The notes beneath the pieces are model-generated. The model saw only the letters and a list, made by a program, of their open reading frames with translations. It was not told the origin of the DNA and did not search any database. The position numbers and the translations under genes were made by a program. Positions 45,001 through 54,935 of a DNA stretch of 64,000 nucleotides are shown piece by piece. How positions within the stretch are numbered: position 1 is the first letter of the stretch; each line of letters begins with the position of its first letter. The stretch spans positions 2,542,001 through 2,606,000 of the forward strand of contig NZ_JAUTAY010000001.1 in assembly GCF_030818795.1 (NCBI RefSeq). The letters run 5' to 3'. This DNA is from Microbacterium sp. SORGH_AS_0862. GTDB taxonomy: Bacteria; Actinomycetota; Actinomycetes; Actinomycetales; Microbacteriaceae.

Positions 45001-45603
45001 GTGTCCCGAAACCCGCATCCCCGCGACCGCTTCGACGACCTGCCGAACACCTCGGGGCGTGTCGGAGCCCACCGCGCCGAGAATCCGCGCATGCGGGCGG
45101 GAGTCGTCACCCTCTGGGCGATCGTCGTCACGATCGTCCTCATCGCTGCGGGGATCTTCGGGAGTCTGGTGCTTTCCGGGCGGATCGTGCTGGTGCCCTC
45201 GCTGACTCCGACGCCGACTCCGACTCCCGAAGTGACGCCCGTCGTCGACATGTCCTTCTCCGTGCTGGTGCTCAACGCGACGCCGGAGACGGGACTGGCG
45301 ACCACCCTGAAGGACGAGCTCATCGCCAAGGGGTGGGGTGCCGACCTCGTCAACGCGAGCAGCGCCAGCGCCACCGACTTCCCGCAGACGACGGTCTACT
45401 ACGCCTTCCCGGGGGACGAGGCAGCGGCCAAGGGTCTCGCCGAGCTCATCGGCGGGGCGGACGTCGCCGAGAGCAACCAGTACCAGCCGACCGACGACGC
45501 CGGCACGGCCGATGTGGACGAGTCGCAGGCGAAACAGCTCACGATCGTGATCGGACTGGACCGCACCGCTGCGGGGGCGCCGAGCCCCACTCCGACCCCC
45601 TGA
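45001..45603 (+). CDS. LytR C-terminal-domain protein, membrane anchored
   Basis: A 200-residue protein: a cytosolic N-terminus, a transmembrane helix near 34-58 (VVTLWAIVVTIVLIAAGIFG), a Thr/Pro spacer (LTPTPTPTPEVTP) and a LytR_C domain starting VLVLNATPETGLATTLKDEL. The C-terminus is again Pro/Thr-rich. LytR_C domains accompany cell-wall polymer ligation in LCP proteins, but no LCP domain is present, so the role in envelope assembly is uncertain. GTG start at 45001. Confidence 0.85.
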   Translation: MSRNPHPRDRFDDLPNTSGRVGAHRAENPRMRAGVVTLWAIVVTIVLIAAGIFGSLVLSGRIVLVPSLTPTPTPTPEVTPVVDMSFSVLVLNATPETGLATTLKDELIAKGWGADLVNASSASATDFPQTTVYYAFPGDEAAAKGLAELIGGADVAESNQYQPTDDAGTADVDESQAKQLTIVIGLDRTAAGAPSPTPTP

Positions 45604-45738
45604 GGCTCCTCCTCGACGGCCGCGTGTTTCCGCGGCGTAAACAGTTCGCTGCTGCTGTGTCAACTGTGCCGGATCCGTCGCTTCGACGCTGTTCGGGCTG
45701 CATACGATGACTGCGTTCTACAGCATCAGGAGACTCGT

Positions 45739-45942
45739 ATGGCCCAGGGCACCGTCAAATGGTTCAACGCCGAGAAGGGGTATGGATTCATCACCTCCGG
45801 CGACGGTGAGGACGTCTTCGTCCACTACTCGAACATCGACATGACCGGATTCCGCGTCCTCGAAGAAGGGCAGGCCGTGGAGTTCACGGTCGGCAGCGGA
45901 CAGAAGGGTCCGCAGGCCGAGTCGGTTCGCATCGTCGCCTGA
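45739..45942 (+). CDS. cspA: Cold-shock protein CspA family
   Basis: A 67-residue OB-fold RNA chaperone with both nucleic-acid-binding motifs: KGYGFI (RNP1) and VFVHYSNI (RNP2). The start [10 protein letters not shown] is standard. A leader of about 135 bases precedes it, with TTCGAC (about 45680) and TACGAT (about 45708) as possible -35 and -10 elements; long leaders are usual for cold-shock genes. A strong hairpin follows. Confidence 0.94.
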   Translation: MAQGTVKWFNAEKGYGFITSGDGEDVFVHYSNIDMTGFRVLEEGQAVEFTVGSGQKGPQAESVRIVA

Positions 45943-45955
45943 GACCCCTACTCGC

Positions 45956-45991
45956 GAGACCCCCGAGCGCCCGTCGGTGCTCGGGGGTCTC
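45956..45991 (+). terminator. Terminator after cspA
   Basis: Perfect 13-base arms (GAGACCCCCGAGC 45956-45968, GCTCGGGGGTCTC 45979-45991) with a ten-base loop. Confidence 0.8.
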
Positions 45992-46029
45992 GTCGTGTGC
46001 GCCGCGCTCGCTCACGGCACTCGCGGCGG

Positions 46030-46056
46030 CTTGCACTCCCCGGGGGCGAGTGCCAG
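46030..46056 (+). promoter_or_regulatory. Degenerate second CIRCE operator
   Basis: The sequence cTTGCACTC-N9-GAGTGCcAG reproduces the CIRCE arms except for outer bases, with the same nine-base spacer. It lies seven bases upstream of the perfect CIRCE. A second HrcA-binding site is likely but unproven. Confidence 0.6.
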
Positions 46057-46062
46057 AATGGA

Positions 46063-46089
46063 TTAGCACTCGATATCACTGAGTGCTAA
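46063..46089 (+). promoter_or_regulatory. CIRCE operator before groEL
   Basis: TTAGCACTC at 46063-46071, nine bases, then GAGTGCTAA at 46081-46089: an exact match to the CIRCE consensus bound by HrcA. It sits 36 bases before the groEL start, so heat-shock induction by HrcA release is expected. Confidence 0.93.
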
Positions 46090-47745
<1,656 letters not shown>

Positions 47746-47762
47746 GTCCAGACCTCACGAAC

Positions 47763-47796
47763 GGATGCCCCGGCCCCGCAAGGGACCGGGGCATCC
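47763..47796. terminator. Terminator between groEL and the WXG100 gene
   Basis: Arms GGATGCCCCGGCCC (47763-47776) and GGGACCGGGGCATCC (47782-47796) pair with one bulge around a five-base loop, between two convergent genes. Confidence 0.78.
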
Positions 47797-47823
47797 GCCG
47801 TTTCCGGTGGGGGACCGGAGATC

Positions 47824-48111
47824 TCAGCGGAACAGTGTCATGTTCGCCTGCTCCGCTTCGGTGTAGTGCTGTGCGGCCACGCCGAGCGCCACGTGGATGC
47901 TCGCGAGGGCGTCCTCCACGGTGCGCTGGGCGGCCCGCCACTGTTCGATCGTGCCCTGGAACATGCCGGATGCGGCCCCGGTCCACGAGCTCTGGAGCGC
48001 GCCCAGCTGCGCGAGCAGCGCGGTGGACTCTCCCTGCAGCCGGTCGATGGTTCCACGGATCGCGATGGTCGCTGCCGCCACTTGGTCGCTGTCTACGGCG
48101 AAGGTCGCCAT
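47824..48111 (-). CDS. WXG100-family secreted protein
   Basis: A 95-residue all-helical protein with the central WxG turn in LQSSWTGAASG and flanking amphipathic helices, typical of EsxA/WXG100 substrates of type VII secretion. The C-terminal helix has a YTEAEQANM segment close to the YxxxD/E export signal. No ESX machinery gene is in the window. It stands alone between groEL and a two-component system. Members act as effectors or secretion chaperones. Confidence 0.8.
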   Translation of the reverse strand: MATFAVDSDQVAAATIAIRGTIDRLQGESTALLAQLGALQSSWTGAASGMFQGTIEQWRAAQRTVEDALASIHVALGVAAQHYTEAEQANMTLFR

Positions 48112-48220
48112 GGGGAGCCCCTCTCTGTCGGAGACTCCGACGCTAGACGCGGCGCGCGAGGCCCGGGGGGACGTCCGTGACGGCTGGGGGCCACGCGCCG
48201 GCTTTCGCCGACTGGGGAGA

Positions 48221-49909
48221 TCAGGACAGCGGAAGATCCGGCAGACGCTCCAACGGCTGGGTGTCGATGAGCAGGTGTGCGGAGGCGTCCTGGTCGACGG
48301 CGAGGGGGAGCGAGACCCGGAAGGTCGCCCCGCCGCCCTCGGTGTCTCGCACCTCGACGGCTCCCTGCAGCGACTCCACGATGGAGGCGACGATCGACAG
48401 ACCGAGCCCCGATCCGCCCGTCTCCCGGGCGCGCGAGGTGTCGGCGCGCCAGAACCGCTGGAAGATCTGCGTGCGGATCTGCTCCGGAATACCTTCGCCG
48501 TGATCGATCACGTCGATCCAACCCATGCGGTTCTCGAGGTCCGTGCCCACGCGCAGCTCGATGGGGGAGTCCGGCGCGGAGAAGCGCTGCGCGTTGCCCA
48601 GCAGGTTCGCGACGACCTGACGGATGCGGTTCTCCTCGCCCATGACGACCGGCGGCATCATCGGCGTGCGCGGATGGAAGGCCACGGGCAGCGGCTGCAC
48701 CTCTCCGGTGTCGCCGCCGTCGCGCGAGCGTCGTCGCAGGCGCGCAGCCAGGGTGATCGCGGCCGTGGGAACAGCGCCGCGCCGCCGTGGCGGCACATCT
48801 GCGGGTGCCTGCGGTGAGGCCGAGACCGGGGGTGTGCGCAGGGGCTCGGGAGCGGCGGAGGTCGTATCGATCACGCTCACGCGGCGCTGCGGTGCAGAGG
48901 CGCCGACATCCAGTGCCGCGTCGCGGGCGATCGGGCGCAGGTCGACGGGTGCGAGCACGAGATCGCGTTTCTCGTCGAGGCGTGCGAGCGCCAGAAGATC
49001 CTCGACCATGGCGGTCATGCGCATGGCCTCCTTCTCGATGCGCTCCATCGCCTGCGCGGTGGCTTCCGCATCCGGGATCGCGCCCATCCGGTAGAGCTCC
49101 GCGTAACCGCGCACGGTCACGAGAGGCGTACGCAGCTCGTGGCTCGCATCACCGATGAACCGGCGCATCTGGCGCACGGTGGCGTCGCGCTGCGAGATCG
49201 CCGCGTCGACGCGCCCGAGCATCGTGTTGATGGCGCGCTTGAGTCGGCCGACCTCGGTGGTGTCGGGCTCGATGTCGGTCATGCGTTGGCTGAAGTCGCC
49301 GCCGGCGATCGCATCGGCCGTACGCTCCACCTGCCCGAGGCTGCGGAAGGTGAGGGTCACGACCCACCGTATGAGGAAGGCGCTCGCGATCACGATGACC
49401 AGCGCCAGGATCGCGTAGATGCCGAGATAGGTCGCGACGATCCGCTCCGTCGGCCCGGTCGGCACAGCCACCAGCTGCACGACGGTCGCGTTCGTCCCCT
49501 CCACCGGGGTCACGATCACCGTTGCACGGAAGTGCGAGTTGTTGCTGCCGTCGAGCGTCGTGACGGTGTCCTGGTCGATGTAGGCGCGGTCGCATGGGTA
49601 GGTGTCGGGAAGCACCGGCGTCGTCGACGCATCCTGGCCTCCCGCGACCGCCAGCCGAGCGCCCTCCGCCGTGCAGGCGTACAGGGCCACCGTGTACGCG
49701 GTGCCGCCGGCCTCTTCCCTGGGCGCGAACTCGAGGGTGCCGTCGGCGTCGATCGTGGCTTCCACCAGCGCGCTCGCGATCGCCGACTGGGCCACCTGCT
49801 TGAGGTTCTGGTCGAGGTTCGTCAGCAGTGTGGTGCGCAGGAACACCATGGTGCCCAGCCCCGCCGCGAGCAGACCGACGACGAGCACCGCCACTGTCAC
49901 TCCGGTCAC
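48221..49909 (-). CDS. Sensor histidine kinase
   Basis: A two-transmembrane histidine kinase. The first helix is VTVAVLVVGLLAAGLGTMVF, then an extracellular sensor domain of about 120 residues containing two cysteines (YACTAEG, YPCDRAY), a second helix (AILALVIVIASAFLIRWVV), HAMP, H-box DASHELRTPLV near residue 255, a Pro/Ala/Arg-rich insertion before the ATPase part, N-box LLGNAQRFS and DHGEGIPEQ/GGSGLGLSIV. The only in-frame conventional start after the regulator gene is the GTG at 49909. Upstream residues (TRWWRGISLRAK) look like a natural N-terminus, so a CTG or other start may be used. Confidence 0.9.
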   Translation of the reverse strand: MTGVTVAVLVVGLLAAGLGTMVFLRTTLLTNLDQNLKQVAQSAIASALVEATIDADGTLEFAPREEAGGTAYTVALYACTAEGARLAVAGGQDASTTPVLPDTYPCDRAYIDQDTVTTLDGSNNSHFRATVIVTPVEGTNATVVQLVAVPTGPTERIVATYLGIYAILALVIVIASAFLIRWVVTLTFRSLGQVERTADAIAGGDFSQRMTDIEPDTTEVGRLKRAINTMLGRVDAAISQRDATVRQMRRFIGDASHELRTPLVTVRGYAELYRMGAIPDAEATAQAMERIEKEAMRMTAMVEDLLALARLDEKRDLVLAPVDLRPIARDAALDVGASAPQRRVSVIDTTSAAPEPLRTPPVSASPQAPADVPPRRRGAVPTAAITLAARLRRRSRDGGDTGEVQPLPVAFHPRTPMMPPVVMGEENRIRQVVANLLGNAQRFSAPDSPIELRVGTDLENRMGWIDVIDHGEGIPEQIRTQIFQRFWRADTSRARETGGSGLGLSIVASIVESLQGAVEVRDTEGGGATFRVSLPLAVDQDASAHLLIDTQPLERLPDLPLS

Positions 49910-49983
49910 CTTCGCGCGCAGGCTGATCCCGCGCCACCAGCGTGTGACGCTGTCGCTCTCGGTGCCCAGGGCGCGCTCCGGTG

Positions 49984-50670
49984 TCAGGACTTGGTCTTCA
50001 GCATGTAGCCGAAGCCGCGCTTGGTCTGGATGAGGGGCTCAGAGGAGTGCGGGTCGATCTTGCGACGCAGGTACGAGATGTAGCTCTCGACGATGCCGGC
50101 GTCGCCGTTGAAGTCGTACTCCCAGACGTGATCGAGGATCTGCGCCTTGGACAGAACCCGGTTCGGGTTGAGCATGAGGTAGCGCAGCAGCTTGAACTCC
50201 GTCGGGCTCAGCTCGATCTGCGCGTCGCCCACGTACACGTCATGCGTGTCCTGGTCCATGGTGAGCTCACCGGCGCGGATCACGGACTCCTCGTCCGCCT
50301 GCATCGTGCGGCGCAGGATCGCCTGGATGCGGGCGACGATCTCATCGAGCGAGAACGGCTTGGTGACGTAGTCGTCGCCCCCGGCGTTCAGCCCGGTGAT
50401 CTTGTCCTCCGTATCGTCCTTCGCGGTGAGGAACAGGATGGGAGCGGTGTATCCGGCCTCACGGAGGCGCTTGGTCACGCTGAAGCCGTTCATGTCGGGC
50501 AGCATGACATCGAGCACGATGAGATCCGGCTCCTCCTCGAGGACGGCCGAGATCGTCTGTGCCCCGTTGGAGACGGCGCGAACCTGGAAACCGGCGAACT
50601 TGAGACTCGTGATGAGCAGGTCGCGGATGTTCGGTTCGTCGTCGACGACGAGGATGCGCGGTGCGGTCAT
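49984..50670 (-). CDS. OmpR-family response regulator
   Basis: A 228-residue regulator with acidic pocket VVDDEPN, phosphoacceptor Asp54 (IVLDVMLPDM), TKPFS and a winged helix (SPTEFKLLRYLMLNPNRVLSKAQILDHVWEYDFNGDAG). The EYDFNGDAGIVESYISYLRRKID segment places it with the TcrA/TrcR-type actinobacterial regulators. It is transcribed upstream of, and with, the histidine kinase, 74 bases apart. The stimulus is unknown. Confidence 0.92.
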   Translation of the reverse strand: MTAPRILVVDDEPNIRDLLITSLKFAGFQVRAVSNGAQTISAVLEEEPDLIVLDVMLPDMNGFSVTKRLREAGYTAPILFLTAKDDTEDKITGLNAGGDDYVTKPFSLDEIVARIQAILRRTMQADEESVIRAGELTMDQDTHDVYVGDAQIELSPTEFKLLRYLMLNPNRVLSKAQILDHVWEYDFNGDAGIVESYISYLRRKIDPHSSEPLIQTKRGFGYMLKTKS

Positions 50671-50726
50671 AGGCCCATTATGGTGACCGATTCGGTGGGA
50701 TGGCTGGATGCGGGCGTTCCGGCGGG

Positions 50727-52388
50727 TCAGCGCGTTGCGGCCAGCAGGTCGTCCGCATCCAGGATCGTGTAGCTGTAGCCCTGTTCGGCGAGGAAGCGCT
50801 GACGGTTCTGCGCGAAGTCCTGGTCGACCGTGTCGCGGGCGATGAGCGTGTAGAAGCTGGCCGTATGGCCGTTGCTCTTCGGCCGCAGCAGGCGCCCGAG
50901 GCGCTGCGCCTCCTCCTGACGGGAACCGAACGATCCGGACACCTGGATCGCGACGGACGCATCCGGCAGGTCGACAGAGAAGTTGGCGACCTTCGAGACC
51001 ACGAGCAGCGGCACCGTGCCCTCGCGGAAGGCCTGGTAGAGCTGTTCGCGCTCGTCGACCGGCGTCGCGCCGGTGATCTTGGGGGCGCCGAGGGCCTCGG
51101 CGATGATGTCGATCTGGTCGAGATACTGACCGATCACGAGGATCTGCTCGTCGCTGTGCCGTGCGGCGAGCGCGCGGACGACATCGATCTTCGCCGGTGC
51201 CGTGGCGGCCAGGCGATAACGGTCCTCGTCGACGGCTGCGGCGTACTCGAGCCGCTCGTCGGCGGGCAGGTCGACGCGCACCTCGAAGCAGGCGGCGGGT
51301 GAGATGAAGCCCTGAGCCTCGATCTCCTTCCAGGGCGCGTCGAAGCGCTTGGGGCCGATGAGGCTGAAGACGTCGCCCTCGCGTCCGTCCTCTCGAACGA
51401 GCGTCGCCGTGAGACCGAGGCGCCGACGCGCCTGCAGATCGGCGGTCAGCTTGAACACGGGTGCCGGCAGCAGATGCACCTCGTCGTAGACCACGAGGCC
51501 CCAATCCAGCGCATCGAGCAGGGCGAGGTGGGCGTATTCGCCCTTCCGCTTGGCGGTGAGGATCTGATACGTCGCGATCGTGACGGGCTTGATCTCTTTG
51601 ACCTGGCCCGAGTACTCGCCGATCTCCTCCGGGGTGAGCGTCGTGCGCTTGAGCAGCTCGTCGCGCCATTGGCGCGCGCTGACCGCGTTGGTCACGAGGA
51701 TGAGCGTCGTGGTCTTGGTATCGGCCATCGCGGCGGCTCCCACGAGGGTCTTGCCCGCGCCGCACGGCAGCACGACGACGCCGGAGCCGCCTTCCGTGAA
51801 GATGTCCACGGCCTGGCGCTGGTAGGGGCGCAGCGACCAATCCGTCTCTTCGAGGTCGATCGGATGCGGGGTGCCGGGGGTGTATCCCGCGAGGTCTTCG
51901 GCCGGCCAGCCGATCTTCAGCAGTTCCTGCTTGATCTGGCCTCGCGCCCAGGCATCGATCACGTGGACACCGGGCGAGGGGTGCGCGATGAGCAGGGGCT
52001 GGATGCGCTTGTTGCGGGAGACCTCGGCGAGCACGGCCGCATCCGTGGAGCGCAGCAGAAGCGCGTCGTCGTCGTCGCCGTAGGGACCGCGCTCGATCAC
52101 GAGGCGTCCGTAGCGGCCGACGGTCTCGCGGATGTCGGTGGCGACCGACGGCGGCACGGGGAAGCGCGACCAGCGGTCGAGGGTGTCGAGCATGTCCTGC
52201 GCGTCGTGGCCGGCGGCGCGGGCGTTCCACAGTCCGAGACGCGTGATGCGGTAGGTGTGGATGTGCTCCGGAGCGCGCTCGAGTTCGGCGAAGACGGCAA
52301 GCTCGTGCCGTGCGTTCTCGGACTCGGGGTGCGCGACTTCGAGCAGAACCGTGCGATCGCTCTGGACGATCAGGGGGCCGTCGGACAT
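50727..52388 (-). CDS. XPB-type DNA repair helicase
   Basis: A 553-residue superfamily 2 helicase. Walker A is LPCGAGKT (residues 207-214), the DEVH box is at 302-305, and later motifs include LGLTATLVREDGREGDVF and the QRLGRLLRPKSNG arginine-finger motif. An N-terminal damage-recognition-like domain of about 180 residues matches bacterial XPB. Mycobacterial XPB is a DNA-dependent ATPase and 3'-5' helicase linked to nucleotide excision repair. The ATG at 52388 is preferred; the much longer frame upstream is not coding. The companion helicase-associated gene lies just upstream on the same strand. Confidence 0.92.
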   Translation of the reverse strand: MSDGPLIVQSDRTVLLEVAHPESENARHELAVFAELERAPEHIHTYRITRLGLWNARAAGHDAQDMLDTLDRWSRFPVPPSVATDIRETVGRYGRLVIERGPYGDDDDALLLRSTDAAVLAEVSRNKRIQPLLIAHPSPGVHVIDAWARGQIKQELLKIGWPAEDLAGYTPGTPHPIDLEETDWSLRPYQRQAVDIFTEGGSGVVVLPCGAGKTLVGAAAMADTKTTTLILVTNAVSARQWRDELLKRTTLTPEEIGEYSGQVKEIKPVTIATYQILTAKRKGEYAHLALLDALDWGLVVYDEVHLLPAPVFKLTADLQARRRLGLTATLVREDGREGDVFSLIGPKRFDAPWKEIEAQGFISPAACFEVRVDLPADERLEYAAAVDEDRYRLAATAPAKIDVVRALAARHSDEQILVIGQYLDQIDIIAEALGAPKITGATPVDEREQLYQAFREGTVPLLVVSKVANFSVDLPDASVAIQVSGSFGSRQEEAQRLGRLLRPKSNGHTASFYTLIARDTVDQDFAQNRQRFLAEQGYSYTILDADDLLAATR

Positions 52389-52435
52389 AACCGTCGAGTT
52401 TACCGGCGCAGCGGTGGATGCGGGTCGGCTCGCCG

Positions 52436-54163
52436 TCAGCGCGGACTCACCGAGACGATGCTCGTCATCGGCAGGGTGCGCTCGACGTCGGCCGCGCGGT
52501 CGAGTCCGCGAAGGCGGCCACCGCCGAGACCCGTCGCCTCGAGCGCGAAGACCCGTGTCGACCCGTCGGGCAGGCTCACCGTGACGTCGATCGCCGCGCG
52601 GGCGCGCACGGCTTGTTCGAGTTCGCGCTCCAGCCATGCGGCGTCCGCATCCCCGGACTGCGCACCGCGCAGCGCCGCGATGAGCGCCCCGTACTGTTCG
52701 CTCGGGGCAGGCTCGGTCGCGGGCCGCCGCGTCGCCCGTCGCACGACCCGCTCGAGCTGATCGTTCTCGTCGACGGCGACCACGGGGTAGCGCGCGTCCA
52801 CGAGCGACCAGTAGACCGCGTCCCGCCCGGCGCGCGAGACGAGGGTGCCCTCGTGCTCGACGAGACCGACGGGTCGCAGCGATTGGTCGACGGCGATGGT
52901 GGCGAGCAGCTGCGGGGTCGCGCTGCGCACCACCGTGCGGCCGGTTGCCGCATCCGTGCCGACGCGGATCGCGCCGTGGCGCGCGGCAGTCGCGTCGATG
53001 AGATAGGCCAGCGGCTGGGGAATACCGGTGAGGGAGATCTCGCTCAGGAAGGCGTGCACGGACTCGGCGCTCTCGCCGCCGCTCATCGCGGCCGTCAACG
53101 ACTCGGCGGTGAAGCGATAGGTCGACGCCTGCGCTCTGGTCTCGCGTGTCGCCATCCGGCGGAGTCGCTGCTCGAGCCGCGGCGCGAGCGGGCCGGGGGA
53201 GATCGCCGAGAGGTCGGCCTGCAGATAGATCTTGTCGACTTCCGGCGGCAACGCCGCCGTCAGCGTGCGGGTGTCGACGTCGCCGGTGCTCGACAGTTGC
53301 GCGGCCCAGGGCAGCAGGCCGTCGTCGGCGAGGACGCCCCACAGCACCCCCCGGCGCACCAGGGCCGCAGCCTGACCCGGCCATTCGGGATCGAGGCGGT
53401 AGACGCCCGCCCACACCGGGGGCGGGAGGAAACCGCCCTCGGGCGTGCGCAGGGCTTCGGGAAGAGCGCGCACGTACGCCGTCGCGACCTCGCCCCATCG
53501 ATCGCTCGTGCCCGCGTCGAGCCACTCGGGCGCCGCATCCGTCGCCTGCCAGCTGCGATCCTCGTCGCTGAGCAGACCGGCGTCGGCGCCGAGGAGGATC
53601 AGATCCTCCAGCTGCTCCGTCGACGCGACCGCGCCGTCGTCGACGAGTCGGCGGCGTTCGGTCGCGCTGACCGCGCCGGCGCCCGTGCGCGACAGGGGAG
53701 CGGACGCGGCGGCGAGCAGGATGTCGGCGAGTGAGGCGACCTGCTCGAAGGCGCGCTCCGCCGCTGCCGCGACGCTCTGCGGATCTGCGGGGGCGAGGGG
53801 GATCGCCTCGGGGGATGCGAACGCCTCGGACCCGGCGCGTTCGGCCAGGCGCGACCGCACCGCCTGGAACGGGATGCCGTCGGCATCGAGCAGGGCACGG
53901 GATGCGAGCGCCGCACGCAGGGGCGGAGCGACCGGCTCCGTCTGCGCCGAGGCCAGGGCCGCGAGTTCGGGTGCCGCCAGCCGGGTCAGGGCGCGATCGA
54001 CGCTGACGTCGCTGAGAAGAGTCGCCGCGACATCGAAGAAGTCTTGCGCAGGAGTCGACGGCGCGAGCCTGCGGGCGGCGAAGAGCTGGGCCAGCTCCTC
54101 ATCACCGGACGCGGCAAGCAGCGACGCCAGCGCGCGTTCGTCCGAGGGGCCCGCCACCGTCAC
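52436..54163 (-). CDS. Helicase-associated domain protein (XPB partner)
   Basis: A 575-residue protein that stands 47 bases before the XPB gene. The C-terminal third (TVVRSATPQLLATIAVDQSLRP, LVSRAGRDAVYWSLVDARYP) matches the helicase XPB N-terminal-like/Helicase_C_3 domain found in actinobacterial XPB neighbours; the rest is Ala/Leu-rich helical repeats. It has no ATPase motifs. It likely works with XPB, possibly as a regulatory or loading partner. GTG start at 54163, overlapping the stop of the small membrane gene by four bases. Confidence 0.85.
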   Translation of the reverse strand: MTVAGPSDERALASLLAASGDEELAQLFAARRLAPSTPAQDFFDVAATLLSDVSVDRALTRLAAPELAALASAQTEPVAPPLRAALASRALLDADGIPFQAVRSRLAERAGSEAFASPEAIPLAPADPQSVAAAAERAFEQVASLADILLAAASAPLSRTGAGAVSATERRRLVDDGAVASTEQLEDLILLGADAGLLSDEDRSWQATDAAPEWLDAGTSDRWGEVATAYVRALPEALRTPEGGFLPPPVWAGVYRLDPEWPGQAAALVRRGVLWGVLADDGLLPWAAQLSSTGDVDTRTLTAALPPEVDKIYLQADLSAISPGPLAPRLEQRLRRMATRETRAQASTYRFTAESLTAAMSGGESAESVHAFLSEISLTGIPQPLAYLIDATAARHGAIRVGTDAATGRTVVRSATPQLLATIAVDQSLRPVGLVEHEGTLVSRAGRDAVYWSLVDARYPVVAVDENDQLERVVRRATRRPATEPAPSEQYGALIAALRGAQSGDADAAWLERELEQAVRARAAIDVTVSLPDGSTRVFALEATGLGGGRLRGLDRAADVERTLPMTSIVSVSPR

Positions 54164-54435
54164 CCGGCTCGGTTCGCCCGAGCCCTTCTGATGAAGGCGC
54201 GGATGATGACGGTGAGCATGAGCACGAACGCCAGCGGGGGCGCGATGTAGACGATGGTGCTCACGGCCGGCCAGATGCCCGTGCCGTAGTCCTCGTGGGT
54301 GAGACCCATCGCCGTGCTGATCATGATGGACAGGAACGACAGCACCGAGAGCGCGAGCAGCCCCAGCGCCATGAACGCGAGGATGCGGTCGAGGCGGCTG
54401 ACCGGGAGGTCGCTGTCGGGCGTGGGCTTGCTCAT
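54160..54435 (-). CDS. Small two-helix membrane protein
   Basis: A 91-residue protein with two membrane helices (ILAFMALGLLALSVLSFLSI and VSTIVYIAPPLAFVLMLTVI) and a basic C-terminus (IRRARANRAG). It overlaps the helicase-associated gene by four bases and is probably its operon partner. The ATG at 54435 (MSKPTPDSDLP) is preferred over one at 54441. Function unknown. Confidence 0.7.
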   Translation of the reverse strand: MSKPTPDSDLPVSRLDRILAFMALGLLALSVLSFLSIMISTAMGLTHEDYGTGIWPAVSTIVYIAPPLAFVLMLTVIIRAFIRRARANRAG

Positions 54436-54551
54436 CCGCATCAGCCTATCGTCTCGGCGGGGGTGTCGTAGGCTGGAACCAGGGGATCTTCCGATCCGCG
54501 TTCCGTCGCGCCCGCGAACATTTTCGGGTGCAGAGCAGCAGCGAGGTGTCC

Positions 54552-54935
54552 ATGCCCACCGGCAAGGTCAGGTTCTACGACGAGGAGAAGGGGTTCGGCT
54601 TCATCTCCTCGGATGACGGTCAGGACGTCTTTCTTCACGCCACGGCTCTTCCGCAGGGCACGACCTCGGTCAAGCCCGGCACACGGCTGGAGTTCGGTGT
54701 GGCCGACGGCAAGCGCGGACTGCAGGCGCTGTCGGTGAGGGTGCTCGATGCCCCCGTCAGCCTCGCGAAGCGTGCGCGCAAGCCCGCCGACGACATGGCG
54801 ATCATCCTCGAAGACCTCGTGAAGCTGCTCGACGGGATCGGCGGCGACCTGCGCCGCGGGCGCTACCCCTCGTCGTCGCATTCGAAGAAGATCGCCGCCG
54901 TGCTGCGCAAGGTAGCCGATGACCTCGACGCCTGA
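54552..54935 (+). CDS. Cold-shock-domain protein with C-terminal helical extension
   Basis: A 127-residue protein: an N-terminal cold-shock domain (about 1-65) with KGFGFI and VFLHATAL, then a helical, positively charged extension (KRARKPADDMAIILEDLVKLLDGIGG and an SKKIAAVLRKVADDL end). This domain order is common in actinobacterial CspB-like proteins of about 130 residues. An RNA chaperone role is expected. The ATG at 54552 is chosen because MPTGKVRFY begins the domain. It overlaps the next gene by 17 bases. Confidence 0.9.
   Translation: MPTGKVRFYDEEKGFGFISSDDGQDVFLHATALPQGTTSVKPGTRLEFGVADGKRGLQALSVRVLDAPVSLAKRARKPADDMAIILEDLVKLLDGIGGDLRRGRYPSSSHSKKIAAVLRKVADDLDA

Noticed and set aside
49910..49983. 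Extended N-terminus of the histidine kinase
   Set aside because: The residues look natural, but the only start codons would be CTG; the GTG at 49909 is kept and the doubt recorded.
54528..54551. Longer start for the second cold-shock protein (MQSSSEVS)
   Set aside because: The cold-shock domain begins at MPTGKV (54552), and the extra residues are not typical of the family.
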